Shown here one piece after another: positions 53,499 through 62,081 of a stretch of 64,000 nucleotides of DNA. The DNA comes from Streptomyces sp. A3M-1-3 (GTDB lineage: Bacteria; Actinomycetota; Actinomycetes; Streptomycetales; Streptomycetaceae): positions 1 to 64,000 of the forward strand of contig NZ_JANAVP010000037.1 of NCBI RefSeq assembly GCF_024213665.1. Reading direction: 5' to 3'. Made by a program: the position numbers and the translations under genes. Below the pieces are notes generated by a model, which did no database searches, was not told where the DNA came from, and saw only the letters and a list, made by a program, of their open reading frames with translations. Each line of letters opens with the position of its first letter. Positions within the stretch are counted from its first letter, which is position 1.

Positions 53499-54287
53499 TC
53501 AGAACCGGGCCAGTCCGTGGTCCGCGAGCCGGCCGACCGTCAGGCCGCCGGTACGGCAGACGGCGACCAGGTCGGGCAGCGCGCCCAGCGCAGCGCGCCA
53601 GGAACCGGGCGCGCTCTGCGCGTCGGTGTCGTGCAGCAGCACCGTCGCGCCACCGCGCAGGGTCCTCGTCACCTCTTCGAGCACGCTGTCGGGGGTGGCC
53701 CGCGCGGTCCAGTCGCGCCCCCACGCGGACCAGAGCACCGGCGAGAGTCCGGCCCGGCGCGCGGCCGCCCAGCGGCCGCCGGTGAGGATGCCGTACGGGG
53801 GCCGGTACCAGAGAGGCTGTACGCCGCAGACGCCGCGCACGGCGTCCGCCGCACGTGCCACCTCGCGCGCGTCGCGGACCGGCCGGGGGCGCCAGGGCCG
53901 CTCGTGGTGCCAGCCGTGTACGGCGAGCTCATGGCCCTGGGCGACCATGCGACGTCCGAGGTCCGGGTGGCGTTCCAGCCTGCTGCCCAGTACGAAGAAT
54001 GTGGCCCGCACCGAGAGCCGGTCCAGAGCCGCGAGGAAGTACGGGGTGCTGTCTGGGTCCGGGCCGTCGTCGAAGGTGAGCGCCACCCGGCGGGGATCTC
54101 CCCGGCCGTCGAGCGCGGGGCTGAGGGCACCGCGCACGGCCGGCAGCCAGGTGGCGGCGGGGCCGACGTGCCATCCGGCGACGGCGAGCGCCGCGACGGC
54201 CATGACCGGACGGGCCGCCCCGCGCGTCGGGGCCGCCCCGCCCGTACGGGCCGGCGGTGCGCCGCTCCCGTGCAGGGCGCTCACCAC
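53499..54287 (-). CDS. Polysaccharide deacetylase (NodB-domain, CE4)
   Basis: A 262-aa protein, GTG start 54287, AAGGAGG five bases upstream. A short hydrophobic segment (about 28-50) may anchor it in the membrane. The NodB motifs are MT1 TFDDGPD (the DD pair), MT2 HGWHHER (His of HxxxH), MT3 RPPYG, MT4 WSAWGRDW and MT5 VLLHDTD, so the metal-dependent deacetylase is probably active on N-acetylglucosamine polymers or peptidoglycan. It is upstream of the transporter remnant on the same strand and has 108 bases to the phosphatase gene downstream. Confidence 0.93.
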   Translation of the reverse strand: MVSALHGSGAPPARTGGAAPTRGAARPVMAVAALAVAGWHVGPAATWLPAVRGALSPALDGRGDPRRVALTFDDGPDPDSTPYFLAALDRLSVRATFFVLGSRLERHPDLGRRMVAQGHELAVHGWHHERPWRPRPVRDAREVARAADAVRGVCGVQPLWYRPPYGILTGGRWAAARRAGLSPVLWSAWGRDWTARATPDSVLEEVTRTLRGGATVLLHDTDAQSAPGSWRAALGALPDLVAVCRTGGLTVGRLADHGLARF

Positions 54288-54315
54288 GATGCCTCCTTCC
54301 CGTCCTCACCCGAGA

Positions 54316-54498
54316 TCAGCGGCGATCTGGCACGATCCGCACGCCGAGCTCGATGTGCTCATGGAAGAGCACCACCCCGAGCACCGCGCTGAGAAACGCG
54401 TCGCCCAGGGTCAGCGCCGGTTGTGAGGCGACCAGCGCGCCCGCCCTCAGAGTGACCTGCAACAGCAGGAAGCTGCCGAGGCCCACGCCCCAGGGCCG
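54316..54498 (-). pseudogene. DMT/EamA-family transporter, C-terminal fragment
   Basis: About 60 codons remain on the minus strand: PWGVGLGSFLLLQVTLRAGALVASQPALTL, then GDAFLSAVLGVVLFHEHIELG, two membrane helices typical of the second EamA repeat. The other eight or so helices are missing. The homology stops near 54500 where a glycosyltransferase fragment begins on the plus strand. Confidence 0.72.
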
Positions 54499-54504
54499 TG
54501 TACG

Positions 54505-55350
54505 GCTGTGGATGAGTGGGCGCCAGACGCCGTCGTCTCCACGTTCCACCTCGCGGGGCAGATCACCGGCCGGCTGCGCGGCAGCGGGGTGCTGTCCGTA
54601 CCGACGGTCGTGTACGTCACCGACTTCGCCCTGCACCGTGGCTGGCTGCACCCCGGCAACGACCTGCACGTATGCGTCACCGAGGCGGCCGCGGCGGCTG
54701 CCCGCACGGGCACCGGCCGGCCGGCCGTGGCCTCCGGTCCCCTCGTCGCACCGGAATTCCACCTTCCGCAGGGGCTGCCTCTCGCGCGGCGCTCGCGGTG
54801 GGAGGCCACCTTCGCCCGGTACGCGCCCGGCCGGCCGCCGGTCCTCGTGTCGGCGGGCGCGTGGGGCGTGGGCTCGGCGCTGCTCGGCACGGTGCGCGGC
54901 CTCGCCCGCCACGGGTGCCTGCCCGTTCTGCTCTGCGGGCGCGACGAGCGGCTGCGCCGCCGGGCCGCCCGGCTGCCGGGTGTACTCGCCCTGGGATGGG
55001 TGACGGACATGGCGCAGCTGATGCCGTGCGCGCGTGTCCTGATCGACAACGCGGCCGGGCAGACGGCCGTACAGGCGCTCGCCGCGCGCGTGCCCGTCAT
55101 CGCCTACCGGCCCATCCCGGGCCACGGGGCCGAGGGCGTACGGCACATGGCGGCGGCGGGCTTGTCCGTAACCGCCCGCGATCTCGGCGAGCTGCTTGGG
55201 GCGGTCGACCGGCTGGCGCAGCCGGGAGCGGCCCGCGACCGGCAGCTCGCGCGGGGCGCGTCCGCGTTCCTGTCGGACGCGGCGCGCCTGATCACCGACC
55301 TGACCGCCCCGGAGGGACCACGCGGTGGGCCCTACGCCGGGGGCAGCTGA
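54505..55350 (+). pseudogene. Glycosyltransferase (MGDG-synthase/GT28-like), 5'-truncated
   Basis: About 280 residues of a GT-B glycosyltransferase read continuously: DEWAPDAVVSTFHLAGQITGRLR and VPTVVYVTDFALHRGWLHPGND (end of the acceptor domain), then VLVSAGAWGVGSALLGTVRGL, LPVLLCGRDERLRRRAARL, LGWVTDMAQLMPCARVLIDNAAGQTAVQALA (donor-binding block) and YRPIPGHGAEGVRHMAAAG. The first 120 or so residues are missing, cut at the junction with the transporter tail. Some product could start at internal codons but it would lack the acceptor site. Intact relatives glycosylate lipids. Confidence 0.8.
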
Positions 55351-55364
55351 TCGTCGGGCCGTGC

Positions 55365-55551
55365 CGAGCGGATTGTCGAGGCCGCTGGACCACACTGGTC
55401 CTGCGCGAGCGGGCTGCGCGAGCGACTGCCCGAGATCAGCGCCAAGGTGCTCGCCGACCGGCTGCACGTACTCGAACAGCGCGGCCTGGTGGAGCGCGAC
55501 CGGCTGACCGGATTCCCCGTCCGTACCCGTCACCACCTCACCGCGGCCTGA
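55365..55551 (+). pseudogene. HxlR-family regulator remnant
   Basis: CRGRWTTLVLRE, the typical opening of the HxlR winged helix, appears in one frame. After a short deletion and shift, GLRERLPEISAKVLADRLHVLEQRGLVERDRLTGFPVRTRHHLT continues in another and ends in TGA at 55549-55551. Intact HxlR proteins are about 110-150 aa DNA-binding regulators. The loss of a few codons inside the recognition region makes function unlikely. Confidence 0.65.
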
Positions 55552-55648
55552 CGGACCTTGCGGCCGCTGAGCCGTCCATCCGGTCTCGGGCCCGGCGCAG
55601 CCGGACGAGGTCCAGTTCCGTCACAGGACCAGGACCCCACGGCGGACG

Positions 55649-55681
55649 GCTGTGCCGGAGAGTGGTCTGCTCCGGCACAGC
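55649..55681. terminator. Hairpin terminator downstream of the DUF4394 gene
   Basis: A perfect 12-bp stem (GCTGTGCCGGAG, 55649-55660, with 55670-55681) and a 9-base loop, 20 bases beyond the DUF4394 stop on the minus strand. Confidence 0.8.
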
Positions 55682-55701
55682 ACTGTCGGCGGGGGCTGGG
55701 G

Positions 55702-56607
55702 TCAGCGCTGGTTCAGGGGCAGCGCGACGTCGGTGACCTGCCAGTCCTTGGGGAAGGCGCCCAGGCTGGTGGCTCGGCCGGTGAGCAGGCTGACCTTGTA
55801 GAAGCCGTAGGAGCCGTTGGTCTTCAGGGCGGCGAAGCCGAGGTTCTTGCCTGCCTTGGAGTTGTAGTAGATGTCGAAACCGGCGTTCAGTCCGGCGTCG
55901 ACGCCGAGGCTGCCGGTGGGTGCGAGGTTTCCGGCGTTGGCCGGGGACTGCACGGAGACACGGTCGTTGGTGGTGTCGATGTCGAACAGCGTCGTCGCCG
56001 TCGCCGGGTTGAGGTCGTTGTTGGTGTAGGCGGCGCCGGTCACGCCGAGGGCGGTGCCCGGCGGCATGAGGTTGGTCAGGTCGCCGTCTTCGGTGGTGCC
56101 CAGCGGGGCGGCCGGGTCGTCGATGTTGTGGCGCAGGTTCTGTCCGGTGTCACTGATGACGCGCAGGCGGTTGGCCGCCGGGTTGAAGTCGACCCCGAAC
56201 CAGGTGCCTTCGAGATCGACTGTCAGCTCCGAGACCTTGGTCGCCTGGGCGTTGTCGGTGTTCAGGGTGTAGATGCCGCCGCCGTCGCCGACGCCGTAGA
56301 GCTTTCCGTTCTGGACGCGGAAGTCGATGCCCACGAGCTTGGTGTCATCACCACTCAGCCCGGAGACCTTGCCCAGCGACCACAGCTTCGACGGCTTCTT
56401 CACGTCGAACTTGACCAGCTTCTGGTCCTTCGTCAGGCCGATCACGGACAGCTTCTTCTTGCGCTTGTCCTTGTCCTTGTCCTTGTCGGTCGCAGCGGTG
56501 GTGTGCTCGGTCACCGCGGTGGGGGTGTCCGCGACGGCGATGGCCGGGACCACAAGCGCGGCGGCGACGGCCGCTGAGGCGATGGCGACAGACATGTGGG
56601 TACGCAT
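55702..56607 (-). CDS. Secreted DUF4394 beta-propeller-like protein
   Basis: A 301-aa exported protein starting at ATG 56607 with AAGGAGAG upstream. The signal peptide (residues 1-26) is followed by a Lys/Asp linker (TDKDKDKDKRKKK). The DUF4394 region (about 55-300) repeats the pattern seen in LVGIDFRVQNGKLYGVGDGGGIYTLN, GTWFGVDFNPAANRLRVISDTGQNLRHN, LGVTGAAYTNND and TTLFDIDTTNDRV, each a blade-like unit. The family is widespread, often extracellular, with unknown function. It is transcribed alone and closed by a hairpin. Confidence 0.9.
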   Translation of the reverse strand: MRTHMSVAIASAAVAAALVVPAIAVADTPTAVTEHTTAATDKDKDKDKRKKKLSVIGLTKDQKLVKFDVKKPSKLWSLGKVSGLSGDDTKLVGIDFRVQNGKLYGVGDGGGIYTLNTDNAQATKVSELTVDLEGTWFGVDFNPAANRLRVISDTGQNLRHNIDDPAAPLGTTEDGDLTNLMPPGTALGVTGAAYTNNDLNPATATTLFDIDTTNDRVSVQSPANAGNLAPTGSLGVDAGLNAGFDIYYNSKAGKNLGFAALKTNGSYGFYKVSLLTGRATSLGAFPKDWQVTDVALPLNQR

Positions 56608-56984
56608 GATCACTCTCCTTGACGGATGCGGGACGCTCACGGATTGTGGGCGACTCCACCGCCTAATTCGGAGCGACCTGCGACATAGACAGGTGGAACG
56701 GGACAACTTCACCCGAACAGCCCGATCCGAGGCGCCTTCGCGACTGATGTTTGCCGTATGACAACTGTGGCAATATGAGCCCGAGCGCCTGTCCCACCGT
56801 TGATGGCGTTCTGTCGACCGACCCCATTCCGGGCCGTCGGCGCCGGGTTCGCAAGGCGAGGGGCGGGAAACAGCATGGCTGTCGGGCAGGGGGCGGGCAA
56901 GCGGGCCACGGGGCGCGGCGCCGAGCGGAAGACCCCGGCAGGTGCTGTGGGGGAACCCGAGTTGCGGCAGCTGCCGTCGCGCGG

Positions 56985-57086
56985 CAACCGGCACCGGAGC
57001 TCGAGCAGTATCTGGACCGGCTGCTGACCCACAGTCGCTCCGACACCGATGACGACACATGTCTGATCGGTGTCCACCTGAACTGA
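56985..57086 (+). pseudogene. SpoIIE-phosphatase C-terminal remnant in the DUF4394-MarR gap
   Basis: In the gap 56608-57152 the only recognisable coding trace is LEQYLDRLLTHSRSDTDDDTCLIGVHLN followed by TGA, which matches the last strand of SpoIIE-type phosphatases (DDDTCLIAVR in relatives). Nothing of the catalytic core remains. The rest of the gap shows no gene, and it should hold the promoter of the DUF4394 gene. Confidence 0.45.
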
Positions 57087-57152
57087 ACCTGGCTGAATTG
57101 GACCCGGCGGCCGTACTGCTGCCCCGTGGCCCGGCGGAGATATGGTTGCCGG

Positions 57153-57668
57153 GTGGAAAGCGCAAAGGGCAGCGGCGACCGGTCGCCCCGGCGGTCCCGG
57201 GACGCCGCCCGGGCCGCCGGTGAGGTTATCGAGCTGCTCGAAGTGCTGTGGGAGCGGGGCCGGGACGCCGTGTCCTCGCATCCGGTGTCTCCGTCGCAGC
57301 TGCGCGTGCTGTACAGCCTGGACCGCGAGGAGGGCATCAACCTCCGCACCCTGGGGGAGCTGCTGGGCTCGGCACCCCCGTCGGTCAGCCGGCTCTGTGA
57401 CCGGCTCGAAGCGCTGGGCTTCGTCGAGCGCGCCCCGAGCCCCGTGAGCCGGCGCGAGCTCGAACTCCGCCTCACCGGCCGGGGGAAGACCTACCTGCGG
57501 GAGTTGCGGGCGCGACGCGAAGAGGCCCTGCTCACCGCGATCGCCGCGATGACACCCACCGCACGCAAGGCGTTGGTGGAGGGGCTCACCGGCTTCCAGG
57601 ACGCGGTGGAGGAAGCGGAGACCGTCGGCAGGCCCAAGCCGGGCGACAGCACGATGCGGTCCGCGTGA
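57153..57668 (+). CDS. MarR-family transcriptional regulator
   Basis: A 171-aa regulator. I prefer the GTG at 57153 (MESAKGSG...) over one at 57126, since the conserved part starts soon after. The helical dimer arm is SRDAARAAGEVIELLEVLWERGRD; the winged helix reads SPSQLRVLYSLDREEGINLRTLGELLGSAPPSVSRLCDRLEALGFVERAPSPVSRRELELRLTG. The wing (SPVSRRELEL) replaces the more common D.RxR..L. Streptomyces has several such proteins next to SpoIIE-type phosphatase genes, as here; the convergent phosphatase lies 13 bases away. Confidence 0.88.
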   Translation: MESAKGSGDRSPRRSRDAARAAGEVIELLEVLWERGRDAVSSHPVSPSQLRVLYSLDREEGINLRTLGELLGSAPPSVSRLCDRLEALGFVERAPSPVSRRELELRLTGRGKTYLRELRARREEALLTAIAAMTPTARKALVEGLTGFQDAVEEAETVGRPKPGDSTMRSA

Positions 57669-57681
57669 CGCCCGCTTGCCG

Positions 57682-58872
57682 CTACTGCTGGGCGGAGGCG
57701 GCGGCGCTCTGCCGGCCGTGCCAGTCGAGGCAGAGCACGAGAGCGTCGTCGTCCAGCGGAGTCTCGCCGCGGTGGGCGGCGAGTTCGCGCAGTACCGCTC
57801 CGGGCACCTGGGTGGGCGGCAGGAAGCGGGTGCCGGCGAGTGACCGGGCCAGGGCACGCTGTCCGTAGCTCTCGCCGTCCGGGGAGAGAGTCCCGTACAC
57901 CCCGTCGCTGCCGAACAGCAGCCGGTCACCCGGGAGCACCCGGAGGTGCTCGGTGACATAGGCCGTGTCCCCGAACATGCCGAGCGGCAGCTGAGCGTCG
58001 AAGGAGAGGGCGTCGACCGTACGCTCCCGCATACGCCACATGCGCGGAGACCCGGCGTCCACCGCCTCCACGTCGCCGCTCGCGAGATGGAAGCGCAGCA
58101 GCAGCACGGAGACATGGAAGGCACCCCGGTACTGGGCGTACACCGCTTGGTCCGCGAGACTTGCCTGGTCGACCAGGCCGAGGCCCGCCCGTCGCGCGTT
58201 GCGCAGGGCGTTGACCGCCAGGTTGGTCAGCAGTGCGGCCTCGATGCCCTCCTCCATGCCGTTGGTGAGGGTGAGCGTGAGGTGATCGGCGGAGACGGAC
58301 CAGTCGAAGTTGTCGCCGAAAATCGCGTACGCGGGTTCGAGGTGCGCGCCGAGCGAGAACTCCGGGCGTGAGCAGGAACGGCCGGGCAGCAGCTGCCACT
58401 GCATCTCGGCGGCGAGGGTGAGGCGCGCGGCGCGGCGCGCCAGCAGATACAGGTCGGTGTCGCGCTCCGCGACGAGGATCTCGTGCCCGAGCGCCTCGCA
58501 GATGTGCTGGATCTCGGGCAGGACAGCCTGCGCGTAGCGGTCCTCGGGGAGCGTCACGGTGAGCACTCCCATCCGGTCGCCGCGGATGGTGACCGGCAGG
58601 TGGAGCAGCACCGTCCCGGCGTCCTCATCCGGCACGACGTTCGGTTCCTGGGACCCGAAGGCGCGGCCCTGAGGGCTGTCGTGGATCGACACCGGCTCCG
58701 TCGTGAACGGAATCTGCTCGACGGCCTGCAGGGACCGCACTCCGTAGTCGGCGAGCCGCAGGTCGACGCGACTGGCCTCGTACTGTTCCCGCAGGGCCAC
58801 CGTGACGACATCGAGCAGCATGTGGGGTGCGGCGGTGCGCAGTGCACGCTCGACCGCGGCGATTCTGTCCAC
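57682..58872 (-). CDS. SpoIIE/PP2C-like protein with degenerate metal site
   Basis: A 396-aa cytoplasmic protein. The first 140 residues are GAF-like (MLLDVVTVALREQYEASRVDLRLADYGVRSLQAV). The rest aligns with SpoIIE phosphatases: MQWQLLPGRSCSRPEFSLGAHLEPAYAIFGDNFDW replaces the usual GGDWFD, and LTLTNGMEEGIEAALLT replaces GDxxGHG, so the Asp that binds metal is Asn here. The later SDGVYG and DDDALVLCL keep their Asp residues. A close subfamily of such proteins exists in Streptomyces beside MarR genes. It may have altered or no phosphatase activity and act as a scaffold. Confidence 0.85.
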   Translation of the reverse strand: MDRIAAVERALRTAAPHMLLDVVTVALREQYEASRVDLRLADYGVRSLQAVEQIPFTTEPVSIHDSPQGRAFGSQEPNVVPDEDAGTVLLHLPVTIRGDRMGVLTVTLPEDRYAQAVLPEIQHICEALGHEILVAERDTDLYLLARRAARLTLAAEMQWQLLPGRSCSRPEFSLGAHLEPAYAIFGDNFDWSVSADHLTLTLTNGMEEGIEAALLTNLAVNALRNARRAGLGLVDQASLADQAVYAQYRGAFHVSVLLLRFHLASGDVEAVDAGSPRMWRMRERTVDALSFDAQLPLGMFGDTAYVTEHLRVLPGDRLLFGSDGVYGTLSPDGESYGQRALARSLAGTRFLPPTQVPGAVLRELAAHRGETPLDDDALVLCLDWHGRQSAAASAQQ

Positions 58873-59017
58873 GTGATCCTGACTTCTCCGGCCCTTACGG
58901 GTACTCGGGCCGGGTCCATGGGCGAGTTCCGATTTTGCGCCGCCTGATCAATAGTTGTCATGCGGCAATGCTGGAGCGTAGCGGCTGCGCGTCGCGTCTC
59001 GGGGTAGTTGCTCCACC

Positions 59018-60481
59018 ATGAGACGACGGCTTCACCCCCTCAAGCTGCGGGACCGCTACGTGCCGCTCTTGACCCGAACGGCCGACAGCGGGCTGCTCTG
59101 GTACGGCGCGGCCGCGCTGCTCGGTATCGCCGGCGGGCGCACCGCACGCAGAGCGGCGCTCCGCGGAGCGGGATCCTTCGCTCTCGCGTCCGTGATCACC
59201 CGTACGGTCGCCAAGCCGTACGCCCGGAACGAGCGGCCGGTCCTGGACGCGGCGGCGGTCCTGCGGCGCTTCGTGGGCCGGCCGCAGTACACGCCGCCCA
59301 CCCTGGGCCCGGCGGCATCGGCCGCGGCCTTCGCGGTGGGCGTCGCCCTGGAGTCCCCACGCTACGGAGTCGTCGTCGCCCCGCTCGCGGCGGCCGTCGC
59401 CGCGTCCCGCCTCCGGTCGGGGCTGCGTGGTTCCGGCGAAGTGCTGGCCGGGGTCGCGATCGGAGCCTGCGCCGCTGCGCTGACGTCCCGTTGGTGGCCA
59501 GTGATACCGGATTCTCCGGCGGTGGCGGTACGTCCCCGCCTCCCCGCACCGCCGCTGCCCGGCGGGGTCGGACTCAGCCTGGTCGTCAACCCGGGGTCCG
59601 GCATCACCGGCGCCGGGAGTTCCCACGCCACGGTGGAACGGCTGCGGGCGCTGCTGCCCGATGCGAGGATCACCGAACTCGGGCCGGAGGACGACCTGCC
59701 CGCGCTGCTGGAGCAGGCGGCGAGCGAGACGGCCGGGCAGGGCGGCGCGCTCGGCGTCTGCGGCGGCGACGGGACCGTCAACGCGGCGGCGGAAGCGGCG
59801 GTACGGCACGGTGTGCCGCTCGCCGTCTTCCCGGGCGGGACGTTCAACCACTTCGCCGCGGACCTCGGGATCGAGTCCATGCAGGACGTCGTACGTGCGG
59901 TGACCGGCGGCGACGCGGTCACCGTCGACCTCGGCCGGGCATCGTCTCCTGACGGCGAGGAGCAGGTCTTCCTGAACACCTTCAGCCTCGGCGTCTACCC
60001 CGAACTCGTCCACGCGCGGGAGAAGCTGGAGGCCAGCATCGGCAAGTGGCCCGCCCTGGCCGTCGGCCTGGCCCGGGTGCTGGCGAGCAGCCGCCCCATC
60101 ACCGTCGCCGTCAACGGCCGTCCTCGACGCCTGTGGCTGCTCTTCGCGGGCAACGGCGTCTACCAGCCCTCGGGCTTCGCCCCGACGTACCGGACGCGGC
60201 TCGACGACGGGCTGCTCGACATCCGCGCGGTGGACGGCAACACGCCGTGGGCCCGCACCCGGCTGCTGCTGGCCGTGCTCACCGGCACGCTTCACCACTC
60301 GCGGGTGCTCGTCACCGCACAACTGCGCACGCTGCGCGTGGACGCGCTGGAGGGAGACCCCCACTTCGCGTACGACGGCGAGGTCGCCCGCGTCTCCGAA
60401 GGGAGCCTGGTGCTGGGAAAGACAACGCGCGCGCTGACCGTCTACCGCCCCGCGGGCGGCGAGGACCCATGGCTCGGCTGA
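59018..60481 (+). CDS. PAP2-like/diacylglycerol kinase fusion with inactive-looking PAP2 half
   Basis: A 487-aa fusion. Residues 1-165 are a PAP2-type membrane domain. Motif 1 is kept (Lys66 ... Arg73-Pro74), but the PSGH motif reads TLGP (His replaced by Pro98), and in motif 3 His and Asp are replaced by Arg137 and Glu141, so phosphatase chemistry should be lost. Residues about 190-480 form a diacylglycerol kinase/LCB5-type domain: VNPGSG, GVCGGDGTVNAAAEAAV, PGGTFNHFAADLG, FLNTFSLGVYPELV and GDPHFAYDGE. The kinase half would phosphorylate a lipid at the membrane. It is followed 105 bases later by the permease gene. Confidence 0.92.
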   Translation: MRRRLHPLKLRDRYVPLLTRTADSGLLWYGAAALLGIAGGRTARRAALRGAGSFALASVITRTVAKPYARNERPVLDAAAVLRRFVGRPQYTPPTLGPAASAAAFAVGVALESPRYGVVVAPLAAAVAASRLRSGLRGSGEVLAGVAIGACAAALTSRWWPVIPDSPAVAVRPRLPAPPLPGGVGLSLVVNPGSGITGAGSSHATVERLRALLPDARITELGPEDDLPALLEQAASETAGQGGALGVCGGDGTVNAAAEAAVRHGVPLAVFPGGTFNHFAADLGIESMQDVVRAVTGGDAVTVDLGRASSPDGEEQVFLNTFSLGVYPELVHAREKLEASIGKWPALAVGLARVLASSRPITVAVNGRPRRLWLLFAGNGVYQPSGFAPTYRTRLDDGLLDIRAVDGNTPWARTRLLLAVLTGTLHHSRVLVTAQLRTLRVDALEGDPHFAYDGEVARVSEGSLVLGKTTRALTVYRPAGGEDPWLG

Positions 60482-60586
60482 CCCTCCGGCTCAGTCACTC
60501 TCGGCAGTAGCCCGACCGCGCGGTGTGCTGGACTGGGAACCGCCTGGCTGTTCCTATGGATCCACGCACCACCGAAGCGAGGACAC

Positions 60587-62080
60587 ATGGCCGACGACAT
60601 CAAGGGCGCGCAGCCGCCCCGTGGCCTGAAACCCGATGCGATCGGCTTCGTCGACGCACTCGTCATCGGCCTGAACTCCACCTCCCCGGCGTACTCACTG
60701 GCCGCGGTCATCGGCCCGATGGTGGCGCTTGTGGGCATCTACGCCCCCGGCGTGGTGCTCGCGTCCTTCGTGCCGATGCTGCTCATCGCGTCGGCGTTCT
60801 TCTACCTCAACAGGGTGGACCAGGACTGCGGTACGACATTCTCCTGGGTCACCCGGGCGATGGGGCCCTGGGCCGGCTGGCTCGGCGGGTGGGCCATCAT
60901 GATGACCGGCGTTCTGGTGATCGGCTCGCTCGCCGATATCGCCGTACGGTTCGGCCTGCTCGGTGTCGGTCTCGACAGTTGGGCCGACAGCGACCTCGTC
61001 GTCCAGTCGCTGACCGTGCTCGTCATCCTCGTGATGACGGCGGTGTGCGTCATCGGCACCGAGGCGTCCGCCAGGGTGCAGGACGTCCTGATCCTCGCCC
61101 AGGTCGCCTTCCTGCTCTTGTTCGCGGTGGTGGCGATCTACCGCGTCTACGCCGGCACGAGCTCGCTCGACTCCGTGACACCCGCGATCGACTGGCTGAA
61201 CCCGTTCGGAGCCGGCGGCTCGGCGCTGACCGGCGGTCTGCTGCTGGGCGTGTTCATGTTCTGGGGCTGGGAGTCGGCGGTCAACCTCACCGAGGAGGTC
61301 AAGGGCTCCGCCGGCGCCGCCGGGAGGGCCGGAGTCTGGTCGACGGTCGTGCTGCTGGTGACGTACCTGTCGGTCGGCATCGCGGTCGTGGCGTACGCCG
61401 GACCGAAGTTCCTGGCCGACAACGCCGAAGAGGAGGAGGCGATCTTCGCCCTGCTCGCCGGCGAGGTGATGGGCGGCTGGGACTGGGTCGTGCTGCTGTC
61501 CGTCTCGACGTCCGCGCTGGCCTCGACCCAGACGACGATCATCCCGGCGTCGCGCACAGCGCTGTCCATGGCACGCCGTCACGCGCTGCCGTCGCCTCTC
61601 GCACGGATCCACCCGCGCTTCCGTACGCCTCATGTGAGCACGTGGTGGGTGGCCGGCGTCGCGATCGCCTGGTACCTCGTCGTCAGCCGGATCAGCGAGA
61701 ACGCCCTCTTCGACTCACTGACGGCGCTGTCACTGCTGATCGCGTTCTACTACGCGCTCACGGGCCTCGCGTGCGCGGTCTACTACCGCCGCCACCTGAC
61801 CGAGAGCGTCCGCAACTTCGTACTCATCGGCATCGGCCCGCTGGTCGGCGCCCTGCTGCTGGCATGGCTGCTCGTGGAGTCGGTCATCGACATGTCCGAC
61901 CCCGAGAACTCCTACAGCGGTGTCTCCTGGTTCGGGCTCGGCCCTCCGCTCGTCATCGGCATCGGCGTCGCGGCCACGGGCGTGGTCATCATGTGCGTGT
62001 GGCGCCTGACGTCGGCTGTCTTCTGGTCGGAGCGCCGCAGTGTGGCCCAACCCGAACTCGTCCACGGCAAGGAGTCCTGA
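60587..62080 (+). CDS. APC-superfamily amino-acid permease
   Basis: A 497-aa inner-membrane transporter with about 12 helices. The opening GLNSTSPAYSLAAVIGPMVALVG is the APC helix 1 signature; RVDQDCGTTFSWVTRAMGPWAGWLGGW covers helices 2 and 3; FWGWESAVNLTEEVKG is the conserved helix 6-8 region. It probably imports an amino acid or amine with protons. The start at ATG 60587 is preceded by GAGGACAC. The stop is one base from the start of the universal stress protein gene, so the two are an operon, an arrangement often found in actinobacteria. Confidence 0.93.
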   Translation: MADDIKGAQPPRGLKPDAIGFVDALVIGLNSTSPAYSLAAVIGPMVALVGIYAPGVVLASFVPMLLIASAFFYLNRVDQDCGTTFSWVTRAMGPWAGWLGGWAIMMTGVLVIGSLADIAVRFGLLGVGLDSWADSDLVVQSLTVLVILVMTAVCVIGTEASARVQDVLILAQVAFLLLFAVVAIYRVYAGTSSLDSVTPAIDWLNPFGAGGSALTGGLLLGVFMFWGWESAVNLTEEVKGSAGAAGRAGVWSTVVLLVTYLSVGIAVVAYAGPKFLADNAEEEEAIFALLAGEVMGGWDWVVLLSVSTSALASTQTTIIPASRTALSMARRHALPSPLARIHPRFRTPHVSTWWVAGVAIAWYLVVSRISENALFDSLTALSLLIAFYYALTGLACAVYYRRHLTESVRNFVLIGIGPLVGALLLAWLLVESVIDMSDPENSYSGVSWFGLGPPLVIGIGVAATGVVIMCVWRLTSAVFWSERRSVAQPELVHGKES

Positions 62081-62081
62081 G

